Source: Williamsia limnetica
GTDB lineage: Bacteria > Actinomycetota > Actinomycetes > Mycobacteriales > Mycobacteriaceae
Length of the DNA: 64,000 nucleotides
Direction of reading: 5' to 3'
Assembly: GCF_003217475.1 (NCBI RefSeq)
Contig: NZ_QJSP01000010.1
Location: forward strand, 1 to 64,000
In this document: piece after piece, positions 47,552 through 57,288 of the stretch
Position numbering within the stretch: position 1 is the stretch's first letter
Layout: each line of letters opens with the position of its first letter
Translations under genes and position numbers: made by a program
The notes under the pieces: generated by a model
Told to the model about the DNA's origin: nothing
What the model saw: only the letters and a program-made list of their open reading frames with translations
The model's database searches: none

Positions 47552-50500
47552 CCGCCGAATACCTTCAGCACCACCGCTTTGGCTCTGCGGGTGACCCGCA
47601 GATAGTTGTCCAGGAACTCCCCTGAATCGTCGTCATGCCAGCCGGCTGCGAACGCTACCGCTCGCAGCGTCTTGCCCGGCGCAGGCAGTTGGTCGATCGG
47701 CTTCCCGCGCACCAGTACCAGTGCATTGCGCGCCTTGGTCGCGGTCAACCACGCTTCTTTGAGCAGGAGGACGTCGTCCTGGGCCAGCAGCTCGGCCGAA
47801 CCGATCGCATCGAGGCACTGCAGCGTCGAGGTGTTGTGCAAGGACGGCAATCGATGCGCGTGCCGCAACTGCAGCAGCTGCACGGTCCATTCGACGTCGG
47901 CCAGACCGCCGCGGCCCAGTTTGGTGTGGGTCGCCGGGTCGGCGCCACGCGGCAACCGTTCGGAGTCGACCCTGGCCTTGATCCGGCGGATCTCGCGGAC
48001 CGCGTCCGAGGACACTCCCCCTGCCGGGTACCGGATCTGATCGGCCATGAGCAGGAACGCAAGTCCGAGATCCTCGTCTCCCGCGACCTGGTGTGCCCGC
48101 AACAGTGCCTGGATCTCCCAGGCCTGCGCCCATTGCTGGTAGTACGCCGCGTATGCCGCCAGGGTGCGGACCACGGGACCGTTGCGGCCCTCCGGACGCA
48201 GCCCGGTGTCCACTTCGAGTGGCGGGTCCGCACTCGGGGTACCCAGCAGTGAACGCACCCGCTCCGCGATCGTGTTGGCCCAGCGTACGGCGTCGGCGTC
48301 GTCGGTTCCCTCGATCGGATCACAGACGAACAGCACGTCGGCGTCCGACCCGTAGCCGAGTTCGCCGCCACCGAGCCGCCCCATCCCGATCACCGCCATC
48401 CGGGCGGGAGCCGGTGAACCCCGTTCTGCGACAGAGGCATTGACGACAACGGTGAGCGCTGCGTTGAGCACTCCGGCCCAAACCAGCGACAGGGCGCGGC
48501 ACACCTCGGGCACGTCGAGCATGCCGAGGATGTCCGCCGAGGCAACCCTGGCGAGTTCGAAACGACGATGCGAGCGCGCCACCGAGATCGACGCCTTGAG
48601 GTCCCGCTGGCGGATGGCCGAGGCGACCATACCGCCCACGACGTCCTGCGGATCGACCTCCTTGAGCTTGGGGCCCCTGGCCCCATCGGCATACAACCGG
48701 ATCACATCCGGCGAGCGCATGAGCAGCTCGGCCGCGTACGCCGAGGTACCCAGTACAGTCATGAGCCGTTCGGCCACCACACCTTCGTCACGCAGCAATC
48801 GCAGGAACCAGTCCCGGTCGGCTGCAGAATCACAGAGCCTGCGGTAATTCAGCAACCCGGCGTCGGGATCGGGTGTGCGGCTGAGCCATTCCAGCAGGGT
48901 CGGGAGCAGCAGTTCCTGGATCTGGCCTTTGCGGCCTGCCTCGGAGACGAGCGCCTTGAGGTGTCCGAGCGCGTTTTCCGGTTTGCCGTAGCCGAGGGCG
49001 CCGAGCCGCCTGATCGCCGAGGTGTCCGACAGTCGCAGTTCGTCCTTGTCGAAACGCGTCACCGCCTCGAGCAGAGGCCGGTAGAACAGCTTCTCGTGCA
49101 GTCGGCGGACGCGGTGGGATTGCCTGCGGATCTCTTCGCGCAGAACGCCACCCGCATCGAGATCGCCGGTGGGACGGATGTGCGCCGCACGCGCGAGCCA
49201 CCGCATCGCCTCGATATCGTCGAACTCGGGCAGGGTGTGCGTGCGTTTGAGCCGCTGGAGCTGCAGACAATGCTCGAGCAGTCGCAAGAACTCGTACGAG
49301 GCAACGAGATTGGCGCCGTCGTCGCGACCGATGTAGCCACCGTCGCGCAAGACGGTCAGCGCCTCGACAGTGCTCTTCACCCGCAGGCTCTCATCCACGC
49401 GGCCATGCACCATCTGCAGGAGTTGTACCGCGAACTCGACATCGCGCAGGCCACCCCTGCCGAGCTTGATCTCGCGCTCTCGCAGGTCTTCGGGCAACAT
49501 CTCCTCGACGCGGCGGCGCATCGCCTGGACATCGATGACGAAGTCCTCGCGCTCGGATGCCTCCCAGACCATCGGACTCACGGCATCGACGTACGAACGG
49601 CCCAGTTCCATGTCGCCGGTCATCGGGCGGGCCTTCAGCAACGCCTGGAACTCCCAGGTCTTGGCCCAGCGCCGGTAATAGGTCAGGTGCGACTCGAGAG
49701 TGCGGGTCAGGGCGCCCGCCTTGCCCTCCGGTCGCAGCGCTGCGTCGACCTCGAAGAACGCCATCGACCCGACCCGCATCATCTCTCCTGCGATGCGGCT
49801 GGTCTGACCGTCGGCCGGTTCGCTCACGAAGATGACATCGACGTCGCTGACGTAGTTGAGTTCGCGGGCACCGCATTTGCCCATCGCGATGACGGCGAGC
49901 CTGGCCGTCATCGGTTGATCGCCGCAGACCTCGGCGATCGCCACGGCGAGCGCCGCGGTCAGTGCTGCGTCGGCGAGTTCTGCCAAGAAGTTGCTGACCT
50001 CACCGAACCGCAGCACCGGCTCGTCCTCGACGGTGGGCGCGAGATCTCGGGCGGCGACTTGAAGCAGCAGGTCGCGGTAGGCCAGTCGCAATGCGATGAC
50101 GGCTTTGGGGCCGGTCAGTTCGGCCCGGTAGATGAGATTGTCGTTGTCCTCGTGACCCGTTTCCGGTTGCGCCGATACCGCGTCGAGCATCGTGCGCCGC
50201 AGTTCGGCGACATCGAGCAGATCTTCGCGGGTCAGCAACCGCCAGGCGTGGGTTTCGGCGACCAGGTGATCGCCCAGCGCGGTAGACGAGCCCAGCACTG
50301 CGAACAGTCGCCCCCGGAATCGGCGATCGGTGCGCAGGAGGTCGTCGATCTCGTCCCAGTCCTCGCCCACCGCAGCCCGCAGCCGGACCAGTGCCCGCAA
50401 TGCGATGTCGGCGCTGGGTGCCCGCGACAGCGACCACAGCAGGTCGACGCACTTCTCCCCGTTCCAGCCGAGCGTGGCCAGGTCATCCGGAGCGGTCGAC

Positions 50501-50559
50501 TCGAGAAGACCCAACCGGCCGACGCCGGGTACACGAGATCGGGACGCAGGTGGTGTCAC
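47548..50559 (-). CDS. glnE: glutamine synthetase adenylyltransferase/deadenylylase
   Basis: 1003 residues with two nucleotidyltransferase domains, each followed by a helical domain. [24 protein letters not shown] near residue 225 is the deadenylylating site. [24 protein letters not shown] near residue 730 is the adenylylating site; both keep the D-x-D metal pair. It attaches AMP to the Tyr of GlnA1 when nitrogen is plentiful and removes it when scarce. It lies between glnA2 and the EEP gene, 60 bp behind glnA2, matching Rv2221c. Confidence 0.96.
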   Translation of the reverse strand: MTPPASRSRVPGVGRLGLLESTAPDDLATLGWNGEKCVDLLWSLSRAPSADIALRALVRLRAAVGEDWDEIDDLLRTDRRFRGRLFAVLGSSTALGDHLVAETHAWRLLTREDLLDVAELRRTMLDAVSAQPETGHEDNDNLIYRAELTGPKAVIALRLAYRDLLLQVAARDLAPTVEDEPVLRFGEVSNFLAELADAALTAALAVAIAEVCGDQPMTARLAVIAMGKCGARELNYVSDVDVIFVSEPADGQTSRIAGEMMRVGSMAFFEVDAALRPEGKAGALTRTLESHLTYYRRWAKTWEFQALLKARPMTGDMELGRSYVDAVSPMVWEASEREDFVIDVQAMRRRVEEMLPEDLREREIKLGRGGLRDVEFAVQLLQMVHGRVDESLRVKSTVEALTVLRDGGYIGRDDGANLVASYEFLRLLEHCLQLQRLKRTHTLPEFDDIEAMRWLARAAHIRPTGDLDAGGVLREEIRRQSHRVRRLHEKLFYRPLLEAVTRFDKDELRLSDTSAIRRLGALGYGKPENALGHLKALVSEAGRKGQIQELLLPTLLEWLSRTPDPDAGLLNYRRLCDSAADRDWFLRLLRDEGVVAERLMTVLGTSAYAAELLMRSPDVIRLYADGARGPKLKEVDPQDVVGGMVASAIRQRDLKASISVARSHRRFELARVASADILGMLDVPEVCRALSLVWAGVLNAALTVVVNASVAERGSPAPARMAVIGMGRLGGGELGYGSDADVLFVCDPIEGTDDADAVRWANTIAERVRSLLGTPSADPPLEVDTGLRPEGRNGPVVRTLAAYAAYYQQWAQAWEIQALLRAHQVAGDEDLGLAFLLMADQIRYPAGGVSSDAVREIRRIKARVDSERLPRGADPATHTKLGRGGLADVEWTVQLLQLRHAHRLPSLHNTSTLQCLDAIGSAELLAQDDVLLLKEAWLTATKARNALVLVRGKPIDQLPAPGKTLRAVAFAAGWHDDDSGEFLDNYLRVTRRAKAVVLKVFGG

Positions 50560-50620
50560 AGGTGTAAAGGTACTGGTCTGATTCCAGCGAGCACCATCAA
50601 CCCACCGCCTGTCGCCGCGG

Positions 50621-51964
50621 CTAGAGCGAGAGGTAGTTCTTCAACTCGAACGGCGTCACGTGGCTGCGGTACTCGGTCCACTCCGCCCACTTGTTGCGCA
50701 GGAAGTACTCGAAGACGTGCTCGCCCACGGCCTCGGCGACCAGTTCGGACTTCTCCATCTTGGTCAGTGCCTCCGCCAGCGAGCCCGGCAGCTCCTTGTA
50801 CCCCATCGCGCGACGCTCGGCCGAGGTGAGGGAGAAGACATCGTCCTCGGCGTGTTCGGGCAGTTCGTATCCTTCTTTAATGCCTTTGAGCCCGGCGGCG
50901 AGCAGGACCGCGAAGGTCAGATACGGGTTGCAGGCGGAGTCGGGACTGCGGACCTCGATACGCCGCGACGATGCCTTGTTCGGGGTGTAGAGCGGCAACC
51001 GGATCAGCGCCGAGCGATTCGCCGCGCCCCAACTGGCCGCCGTCGGGGCCTCGCCACCGTGGATCAGTCGCTTGTAGCTGTTGACCCACTGGTTGGTGAT
51101 GGCGCTCAGCTCATCGGCATGGTGCAGGATTCCCGCGATGAACTGCTTGCCGGTGTCCGACAGCGCCATGGGGTCGTCCGGGTTGTGGAAGGCGTTGGTG
51201 TCGCCCTCGAACAGGCTCATGTGGGTGTGCATCGCCGAGCCCGCGTATTCACTGAAGGGCTTCGGCATGAACGTCGCCCAGACATTCTCTGCGATCGCGA
51301 CCTCTTTGACCACGTAGCGGAAGGTCATCACGTTGTCGGCCATCGACAGCGCGTCGGCGTACCGGAGATCAATTTCCTGTTGGCCGGGCGCGCCCTCGTG
51401 GTGCGAGAACTCGACGGAGATGCCCATCGACTCGAGGGCCTCGATCGCGTGCCGACGGAAGTTCGGCGCGGAGTCATGGACGGCCTGATCGAAGTAGCCG
51501 CCGTTGTCGGCGGGAATCGGGACCGATCCGTCGGTGGTCGGCGGATTCTTGAGCAAAAAGAACTCGATCTCAGGGTGGACGTAACAGCTGAAGCCCTGGT
51601 CGGCAGCCTTGTTTAGTTGACGACGGAGCACGTGGCGGGAGTCTGCCCACGACGGTTCACCGTCGGGCATGACGATGTCGCAGAACATCCTGGCGGAGTG
51701 GTGGCGACCTGTGCTGGTCGTCCACGGCAGGATCTGAAAGGTCGAGGGATCGGGCTTGGCGATGGTGTCCGCCTCCGAGACCCGCGAGAAGCCCTCGATC
51801 GCCGAGCCGTCGAAACCGATGCCCTCGGCGAAGGCGCCCTCGAGCTCGGCCGGCGCGATGGCAACCGACTTCAGATATCCGAGTACGTCGGTGAACCACA
51901 GCCGAACAAAACGAATGTCGCGCTCTTCGAGCGTCCGGAGCACGAATTCTTTTTGGCGATCCAT
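50621..51964 (-). CDS. glnA2: glutamine synthetase-like enzyme GlnA2
   Basis: 447 residues of glutamine synthetase type I-alpha. [71 protein letters not shown] and [11 protein letters not shown] are present. The adenylylation loop of GlnA1 is absent (here [18 protein letters not shown]), so GlnE should not modify it. M. tuberculosis GlnA2 (Rv2222c) is dispensable; Streptomyces relatives include polyamine-glutamylating paralogues, but this one retains the standard ammonia-site shape as far as I can tell. A partial GlnR-like site (GAAGC-n6-GTAAC-n6-TTAAC, 51989-52015) lies just upstream. Confidence 0.92.
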   Translation of the reverse strand: MDRQKEFVLRTLEERDIRFVRLWFTDVLGYLKSVAIAPAELEGAFAEGIGFDGSAIEGFSRVSEADTIAKPDPSTFQILPWTTSTGRHHSARMFCDIVMPDGEPSWADSRHVLRRQLNKAADQGFSCYVHPEIEFFLLKNPPTTDGSVPIPADNGGYFDQAVHDSAPNFRRHAIEALESMGISVEFSHHEGAPGQQEIDLRYADALSMADNVMTFRYVVKEVAIAENVWATFMPKPFSEYAGSAMHTHMSLFEGDTNAFHNPDDPMALSDTGKQFIAGILHHADELSAITNQWVNSYKRLIHGGEAPTAASWGAANRSALIRLPLYTPNKASSRRIEVRSPDSACNPYLTFAVLLAAGLKGIKEGYELPEHAEDDVFSLTSAERRAMGYKELPGSLAEALTKMEKSELVAEAVGEHVFEYFLRNKWAEWTEYRSHVTPFELKNYLSL

Positions 51965-52049
51965 GACACCGGAGCCTAGGAGTGCCCTGTTAAATGCATG
52001 TTACGAGCGCGCTTCAACCAGAATATCCAGCGGATTTCTGGCAAAAATC

Positions 52050-53642
52050 TCAGCATTTGAGGCCTTCGTCCGGCAGAGTGAGATTGACGAAGTACTCGGT
52101 GACGGCATCGTCGACGCAGTCGTGACCCTCCAACGACGCCGTGTGCTGAGCACCCTCGAAAGTGATCAATCGGGCCCCGAGCTGCGCTGCGAGGTCGACG
52201 CCGGCCTGATAGGGGGTCGCGGGGTCGTTGGTCGTCGAGATGACCACGGTCGTGGGCAGATTCGGGATGTTCAGATCGTGCGGCGCGCTGGTGGGCGGAA
52301 CAGGCCAGAAAGCACACACATCGCGCGCGCCCTTACCTGTTCCCCTCCCGTCATCGGTGAACGGCGCGGCGCGGCGTCCTTCGACGTCGAGCCGATCGAT
52401 CTCGGCCTGGTCGGTCAGACGCGGGTCGTCGACGCAACGGATCGCCGTGAAAGCGTCGGTGCTGTTGGTGTAGTAGCCCGCGGCATCGCGCCCCTCGTAG
52501 AGGTCGGCCAACCGCAACAGGGTGTCCCCGCGACCGCCGGCGAGTTCGGTCAGAGCATCACGGAGCGGTTCCCACAACGCGTCGGAGTACATCGCCTGAC
52601 CCGCACCGGTCATCGCGTCGCCATAGGACAGGGGCCGACCATCCGACGTGGGCGCAGGTTTGTCGATCAGAGGCCTGGTCAGTTCTTGGAATCTCGTGGT
52701 CGCCGCGGCGGGGTCGTCGCCGAGAGCGCAGTCGCCCCGGTTGATGCAATCGGCTGCGAAAGCGTCGAAGGTCGACTGGAATCCGGCGAGTTGCCGGATG
52801 TTCTCGTCCACCGGATTCGCCGAGGGGTCGACCGCACCGTCGTTGACCATCGCGCGGACCTTGGTCGGGAACTGTTCTGCGTACGCCGACCCGATCTTGG
52901 TGCCGTAGGAGTAGCCGAGGTAGTTCAGCTTGTCGTCGCCGAGAGCGGCGCGCAGCACGTCCATGTCCTTCACCACGTCGACGGTGCCGACGTGGGCGAG
53001 AAAGTCGGTGCCGACACGTTGCGCACATTTGTCTGCGTCGGCCCTGTTCTCCGCTTCGATCTTCGCGATCCCCGCCGGGCTCATGTCCACCAGCGTCTCG
53101 GCCCTCGCTTCATCGCGTTCTTGCGCTGTGAAACAACGGATCTGCGGTGTCGACCTCCCGATTCCGCGGGGATCGAAACCGATCAGATCGAACCGTTTGC
53201 CGAGATCGAGACTGCCGAAACTCTGCGCCTGACCGGCCATGAACTCCACGCCCGATGCGCCCGGCCCGCCGGGATTCATCAGCAGTGACCCCACCTTGTC
53301 GCCGGACGCCCGGACCCGGAAGATTGCGATGTCCGCAGCGTCGCCGTCGGGGTTCTCGTAGTCCACCGGCACGGTGATCGTCGCGCAGTCGCTGCGATCC
53401 TCCGGATAACCGGTCACCTCCTGGTCGGCGTAGGCGGCGCACGATTCCCAGCGGATCGTCTGGCCGTAGAACCGGTCCAGACTCGGGGTCGGTCCCGCTC
53501 CGACACTGAACGTGGCCTCCTCGGCCTGGCCGTCGACGCTTTCGGAACACGCCGTCACGGCCATCAGCAGGGCCAGCCCTGCACCTGTCGCGCCGACCCA
53601 TCGCCGCACCTGCGGTCGCCCTCGCCTGATCACCAGGCACAT
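52050..53642 (-). CDS. alpha/beta-hydrolase lipoprotein peptidase (CaeA/Hip1-like)
   Basis: 530 residues from ATG 53640-53642. Signal peptide with lipobox (LLMAVTACSE), so anchored outside the membrane. GSLLMNPGGPGASGVEF is the oxyanion loop, LNYLGYSYGTKIG holds the catalytic Ser, STTNDPATPYQAG the Asp and EGAQHTASL the His; a lid domain separates the Ser and Asp parts. Family: tripeptidyl aminopeptidases and M. tuberculosis Hip1/CaeA (Rv2224c), a serine protease/esterase of the cell envelope that cleaves GroEL2. A single copy here against two in M. tuberculosis (Rv2223c-Rv2224c). Upstream in-frame residues lack a signal and are rejected. Confidence 0.92.
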   Translation of the reverse strand: MCLVIRRGRPQVRRWVGATGAGLALLMAVTACSESVDGQAEEATFSVGAGPTPSLDRFYGQTIRWESCAAYADQEVTGYPEDRSDCATITVPVDYENPDGDAADIAIFRVRASGDKVGSLLMNPGGPGASGVEFMAGQAQSFGSLDLGKRFDLIGFDPRGIGRSTPQIRCFTAQERDEARAETLVDMSPAGIAKIEAENRADADKCAQRVGTDFLAHVGTVDVVKDMDVLRAALGDDKLNYLGYSYGTKIGSAYAEQFPTKVRAMVNDGAVDPSANPVDENIRQLAGFQSTFDAFAADCINRGDCALGDDPAAATTRFQELTRPLIDKPAPTSDGRPLSYGDAMTGAGQAMYSDALWEPLRDALTELAGGRGDTLLRLADLYEGRDAAGYYTNSTDAFTAIRCVDDPRLTDQAEIDRLDVEGRRAAPFTDDGRGTGKGARDVCAFWPVPPTSAPHDLNIPNLPTTVVISTTNDPATPYQAGVDLAAQLGARLITFEGAQHTASLEGHDCVDDAVTEYFVNLTLPDEGLKC

Positions 53643-53808
53643 CGTGCCACGGGACCCGTCGTCGTACGTGAACGAACCGAGCGCCCGATGTGACACATTG
53701 CACAGCCGTCTGCTGTTTCCCGCCAAACCAGCCGGTGCCACACTGGTGGGGTCATCCACCCACCCGGGTACCTGCTGATGCAGGACTCGAGGCACGAAAG
53801 AGACAACG

Positions 53809-54675
53809 ATGTCTGAGAATTCGGTTTATGGCGCTGCGTCTTCGGCGAGTACTTCAGCCGGCGCAGCCGATGCTCCCCGACGCCGCGTCACCCGCGTGCA
53901 CCACCTCGCCCAGATGAAGTCCGAGGGCGAGAAGTGGTCGATGCTCACCGCATACGACTTCTCCAGCGCCCGGATCTTCGACGAGGCACAGATCCCAGTC
54001 CTCCTGGTCGGGGACTCCGCAGCAAACGTCGTGTACGGCTACGACACCACCATTCCGGTCAGCATCGACGAACTCCTCCCGCTCGTCCGCGGAGTCGTCA
54101 AAGGTGCCCCCCACGCCCTGGTCGTGGCCGATCTGCCCTTCGGCAGCTACGAGGCGGGCGCGCAGCAAGCCCTCGAATCCTCCATCCGGTTCTTCAAGGA
54201 AGGCGGCGCCCACGCCGTCAAACTCGAAGGTGGAGAGCGGGTCGCCGACCAGATCGCCACGCTCACCGCCGCCGGGATCCCCGTGATGGCGCACATCGGC
54301 TTCACCCCGCAGAGTGTCAACGGTCTCGGCGGCTTCCGCGTCCAGGGCCGCGGCGACGCCGGTGACCAGCTGATCAATGACGCGATCGCCGTGCAGGAAG
54401 CAGGCGCCTTCGCCGTCGTCATGGAGATGGTCCCCGCCGATCTCGCCGGGCAGATCAGCCGCAAACTCACCATCCCGACGGTCGGCATCGGCGCAGGCAA
54501 CGAAACCGACGCCCAGGTTCTCGTCTGGCAGGACATGGCCGGCTTCACCCACGGCAAGACCGCCAGGTTCGTCAAGCGTTACGCCGACGTCGGTGGCGAG
54601 TTGCGCCGCGCGGCAGAACAATACAACGACGAGGTGCGTCGCGGGGCCTTCCCCGGCCCCGAGCACAGCTACTGA
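53809..54675 (+). CDS. panB: 3-methyl-2-oxobutanoate hydroxymethyltransferase
   Basis: 288 residues. First step of pantothenate synthesis: transfers the one-carbon unit of methylene-tetrahydrofolate to ketoisovalerate. [57 protein letters not shown] and [10 protein letters not shown] are the Mg and substrate sites; [22 protein letters not shown] is the C-terminal signature. The N-terminal 30 residues ([14 protein letters not shown]) are a disordered extension typical of mycobacteria. Divergent from caeA-like gene. Followed by a large hairpin. Confidence 0.96.
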   Translation: MSENSVYGAASSASTSAGAADAPRRRVTRVHHLAQMKSEGEKWSMLTAYDFSSARIFDEAQIPVLLVGDSAANVVYGYDTTIPVSIDELLPLVRGVVKGAPHALVVADLPFGSYEAGAQQALESSIRFFKEGGAHAVKLEGGERVADQIATLTAAGIPVMAHIGFTPQSVNGLGGFRVQGRGDAGDQLINDAIAVQEAGAFAVVMEMVPADLAGQISRKLTIPTVGIGAGNETDAQVLVWQDMAGFTHGKTARFVKRYADVGGELRRAAEQYNDEVRRGAFPGPEHSY

Positions 54676-54689
54676 CCCGACTTCCGATT

Positions 54690-54742
54690 GTGGTGGGTTC
54701 TGGCGAGCGTTCCCCCTGGTCGACTTCGCCAGAACCCACCAC
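54690..54742 (+). terminator. 17-bp-stem hairpin after panB
   Basis: GTGGTGGGTTCTGGCGA (54690-54706) pairs perfectly with 54726-54742; the loop is 19 nt (GCGTTCCCCCTGGTCGACT). No T-run. It is 14 bp after the panB stop. Confidence 0.75.
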
Positions 54743-54781
54743 TTCCGGGCCCGCGCGGCGCGGGGCGGGCATAGTGGACAC

Positions 54782-55768
54782 ATGCGCGACTTCTATCCCC
54801 CGATCGAGCCCTTTGCCGCAGGCCATCTCGACGTCGGTGACGGACAACAGATCTACTGGGAGCAGAGCGGCAATCCCTCCGGTAAGCCCGCGATCTTCGT
54901 GCACGGCGGCCCCGGCGGTGGTACCGCACCGGCGCAGCGCCGGTTCTTCAACCCCGACGCCTACCGGATCATCCTGTTCGACCAGCGCGGCTGCGGTAGA
55001 TCCACACCTCACATCGCCGACGGTGCCGACCTGTCCGTCAACACCACCGATCATCTGATCGCCGACATGGAAAAGCTCCGTGAGGAGTTCTCCATCGACC
55101 GCTGGCAGGTCTTCGGCGGGTCATGGGGATCCACCCTCGGCCTCGCGTACGCACAGCGCCACCCGGAGCGGGTCACAGAGTTGGTGCTCCGCGGCATCTT
55201 CCTGCTGCGCCGCAGCGAGATCGACTGGTATTACAACGGCGGCGCCGCCAACATCTATCCCGACCTCTGGGAGGCGTACCTCGAGCCCATCCCGGCCGCC
55301 GAGCGCGACGGTGATCTCGTCGAGGCGTACCACCGGTTGCTGACCGGCGGCGATCAGGCGGCAGCAACTCGTGCGGCCGTGGCCTGGACCACTTGGGAAA
55401 AGTCGACGAGTTACCTTCTGCCCCAATCCGACGAGGACGACGACACCGAGTCCGATCGGTACGCCTTGGCTTTCGCCGGCATCGAGAACCACTACTTCTG
55501 GAACCATGGGTTCCTCGACGACGGGCAATTGCTGTCCGATGCGCACCTGATCAAAGACATCCCGGGCGTCATCGTGCAGGGGCGCTACGACGTGGTCTGC
55601 CCCGCCCGCAGTGCCTGGGATCTGCACCGCGCATGGCCGATCGCCGACCTGCACATCGTGGCCGACGCCGGACACGCGTCGTTCGAGACGGGTATCCGCC
55701 ATCATCTGATCGAGGCGACCGACCGGTTTGCAGGTCTGGCCGCCCCCGGAGAAAGGACACTGACTTGA
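54782..55768 (+). CDS. pip: proline iminopeptidase
   Basis: 328 residues, S33-family alpha/beta hydrolase that removes N-terminal proline. FVHGGPGGGTAPAQRRFF is the oxyanion loop, FDQRGCGRSTP is conserved, VFGGSWGSTLGLAYAQRHP holds the nucleophilic Ser, GRYDVVCPARSAW the Asp and VADAGHASFE the His. ATG 54782 is chosen; upstream residues in frame overlap panB and the hairpin. It overlaps the CYTH gene start by 4 bp (TTGA). Not at this place in M. tuberculosis. Confidence 0.94.
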   Translation: MRDFYPPIEPFAAGHLDVGDGQQIYWEQSGNPSGKPAIFVHGGPGGGTAPAQRRFFNPDAYRIILFDQRGCGRSTPHIADGADLSVNTTDHLIADMEKLREEFSIDRWQVFGGSWGSTLGLAYAQRHPERVTELVLRGIFLLRRSEIDWYYNGGAANIYPDLWEAYLEPIPAAERDGDLVEAYHRLLTGGDQAAATRAAVAWTTWEKSTSYLLPQSDEDDDTESDRYALAFAGIENHYFWNHGFLDDGQLLSDAHLIKDIPGVIVQGRYDVVCPARSAWDLHRAWPIADLHIVADAGHASFETGIRHHLIEATDRFAGLAAPGERTLT

Positions 55769-57288
55769 CCGCGCACGAGGCCCTGGAGATCGAGCTCAAG
55801 TACGACTTGGACGCCGGCGCGTCGGTGCCGGACCTCACCGTGCTCGAGGCGGTGCACTCGGTGTCCGGACCGATCGTCGAGCATCTCGACGCGACCTACT
55901 ACGACACCGACGCCCTCGATCTCGCGGGCAACAAGATCACGCTCCGACGCCGCGAGGGCGGCCACGACGAGGGCTGGCATCTCAAGCGGCCGGCCACCTC
56001 CGCCGGACCCGGTCGTCGGGAGATGCAGGTCGGGCTGGAAACGGCGGCCGATCCTTTCTCGGAAGTGTTGGTCCCGACCGAACTCACCGATCACGTCCAG
56101 GTACATGTGCGCGGGCGGCGGCTGTCCCCCATCGCCACGGTCTCCACCGTCCGCCGCATCACCGAGCTGCTCGATTCGGCAGGCCAGGTTCTCGCCGTGC
56201 TCTGCGAGGACAGCGTCGCCACCCAGTCGTTGCTACCGGGTGGTCATGCGCAGACGTGGAACGAGTGGGAACTCGAACTGGTCACCGGCGACGAGAAGTT
56301 GTTGAAGGCAGCGGACAAAATCCTACGGAGCAGTGGCGCCCGTACCGCCTCGAGTGCATCGAAACTGGCCCGCGCCATCGGACCGACGCCGACCGGCAAC
56401 GACTCGCCCGGGCACGGCGGCAAGAAGAAAGCGGCGAAGAAGCTGTCCGCGCTGGAACTCGTGATCGCCGAACTCGCCGAACACCGGGATCATCTCATCG
56501 CACAGGACCCGCTGGTGCGGGTCGATGCACCCGACTCCGTACACCAGATGCGGGTGGCGACCCGGCGCGCCCGCAGCGTCCTGCGGTCGTTCCCTGACGT
56601 GCTGCACGGCGACGTCATCGGACACCTGGAAGGTGAACTGAAGCACTTGGCGAGCATTCTCGGCGACGCCCGCGATGCCGAGGTGCAACTCGAGCGCAAT
56701 CGGAACCTGCTCGAAGGTGAGACCGCGCCCGCGACCATCATCGCGGCTTTGATCGATGACCAGATCAAGACCTGTGCGTCCACCGTCGAGGTGGTTCTCG
56801 ACTACCTCAGGTCGACGAGGTACTACGAACTGCTCAACGAACTCGACAGCACCGTGGCAGAACCACAGCCGGGACCCGACGCCGACCTCACCGCGGCGAA
56901 GGCCCTCGACGAGGCGGTGGCACGCAGCGCCAAGCGAGTTCGGAAAGCCCAGCGCAAGCTCGAAGAACTCACCGTCGAGTCCGAGGAGTGGATCGAGCAG
57001 TTGCACACCATCCGGAAACGGGCGAAGCAGCTTCGGTACACCACCGACTCGGCTGATCGGCTGGGCACCACCAGGCACAAGAAGATCGCCAAACAAGCCA
57101 AGCAAGAGCAGGCGGCGCTCGGCGACTTCCACGACGCCGAGGTCAGTCGCGAACACCTCGCTCAGTTGGCCGGTGGTTCAGGTGTCTCGGTCGCCGACGC
57201 GTTCGTCTACGGCCGCCTTGACGCCCGCGAGCAGGCGGCGGCCGCCACCGCCATGCGTGAGTACCTCAGGGCAAAGTCTCGGCTGTGA
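55765..57288 (+). CDS. CYTH-CHAD domain protein
   Basis: 507 residues from TTG 55765, which overlaps the pip stop and has AGGA 7 nt upstream. Residues 1-205 are a CYTH triphosphate tunnel: the N-terminal ExExK motif is EIELK, and HLKRP with RREMQ follow. Residues about 230-505 are CHAD, with paired His/Arg helices VHQMRVATRRARSVLRSF and LHTIRKRAKQLRY, which bind polyphosphate. A Lys-rich linker lies between (GGKKKAAKKLS). Equivalent to Rv2226. Family members hydrolyse inorganic triphosphate or bind polyphosphate granules. The last 23 bp overlap the convergent RNB gene. Confidence 0.93.
   Translation: MTAHEALEIELKYDLDAGASVPDLTVLEAVHSVSGPIVEHLDATYYDTDALDLAGNKITLRRREGGHDEGWHLKRPATSAGPGRREMQVGLETAADPFSEVLVPTELTDHVQVHVRGRRLSPIATVSTVRRITELLDSAGQVLAVLCEDSVATQSLLPGGHAQTWNEWELELVTGDEKLLKAADKILRSSGARTASSASKLARAIGPTPTGNDSPGHGGKKKAAKKLSALELVIAELAEHRDHLIAQDPLVRVDAPDSVHQMRVATRRARSVLRSFPDVLHGDVIGHLEGELKHLASILGDARDAEVQLERNRNLLEGETAPATIIAALIDDQIKTCASTVEVVLDYLRSTRYYELLNELDSTVAEPQPGPDADLTAAKALDEAVARSAKRVRKAQRKLEELTVESEEWIEQLHTIRKRAKQLRYTTDSADRLGTTRHKKIAKQAKQEQAALGDFHDAEVSREHLAQLAGGSGVSVADAFVYGRLDAREQAAAATAMREYLRAKSRL

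Noticed and set aside
48568-50829. A 753-residue open frame antisense to glnE
   Set aside because: Its composition (Gln, His, Arg, Asp-rich) is that of a GC-rich shadow, and glnE on the other strand has full family motifs.
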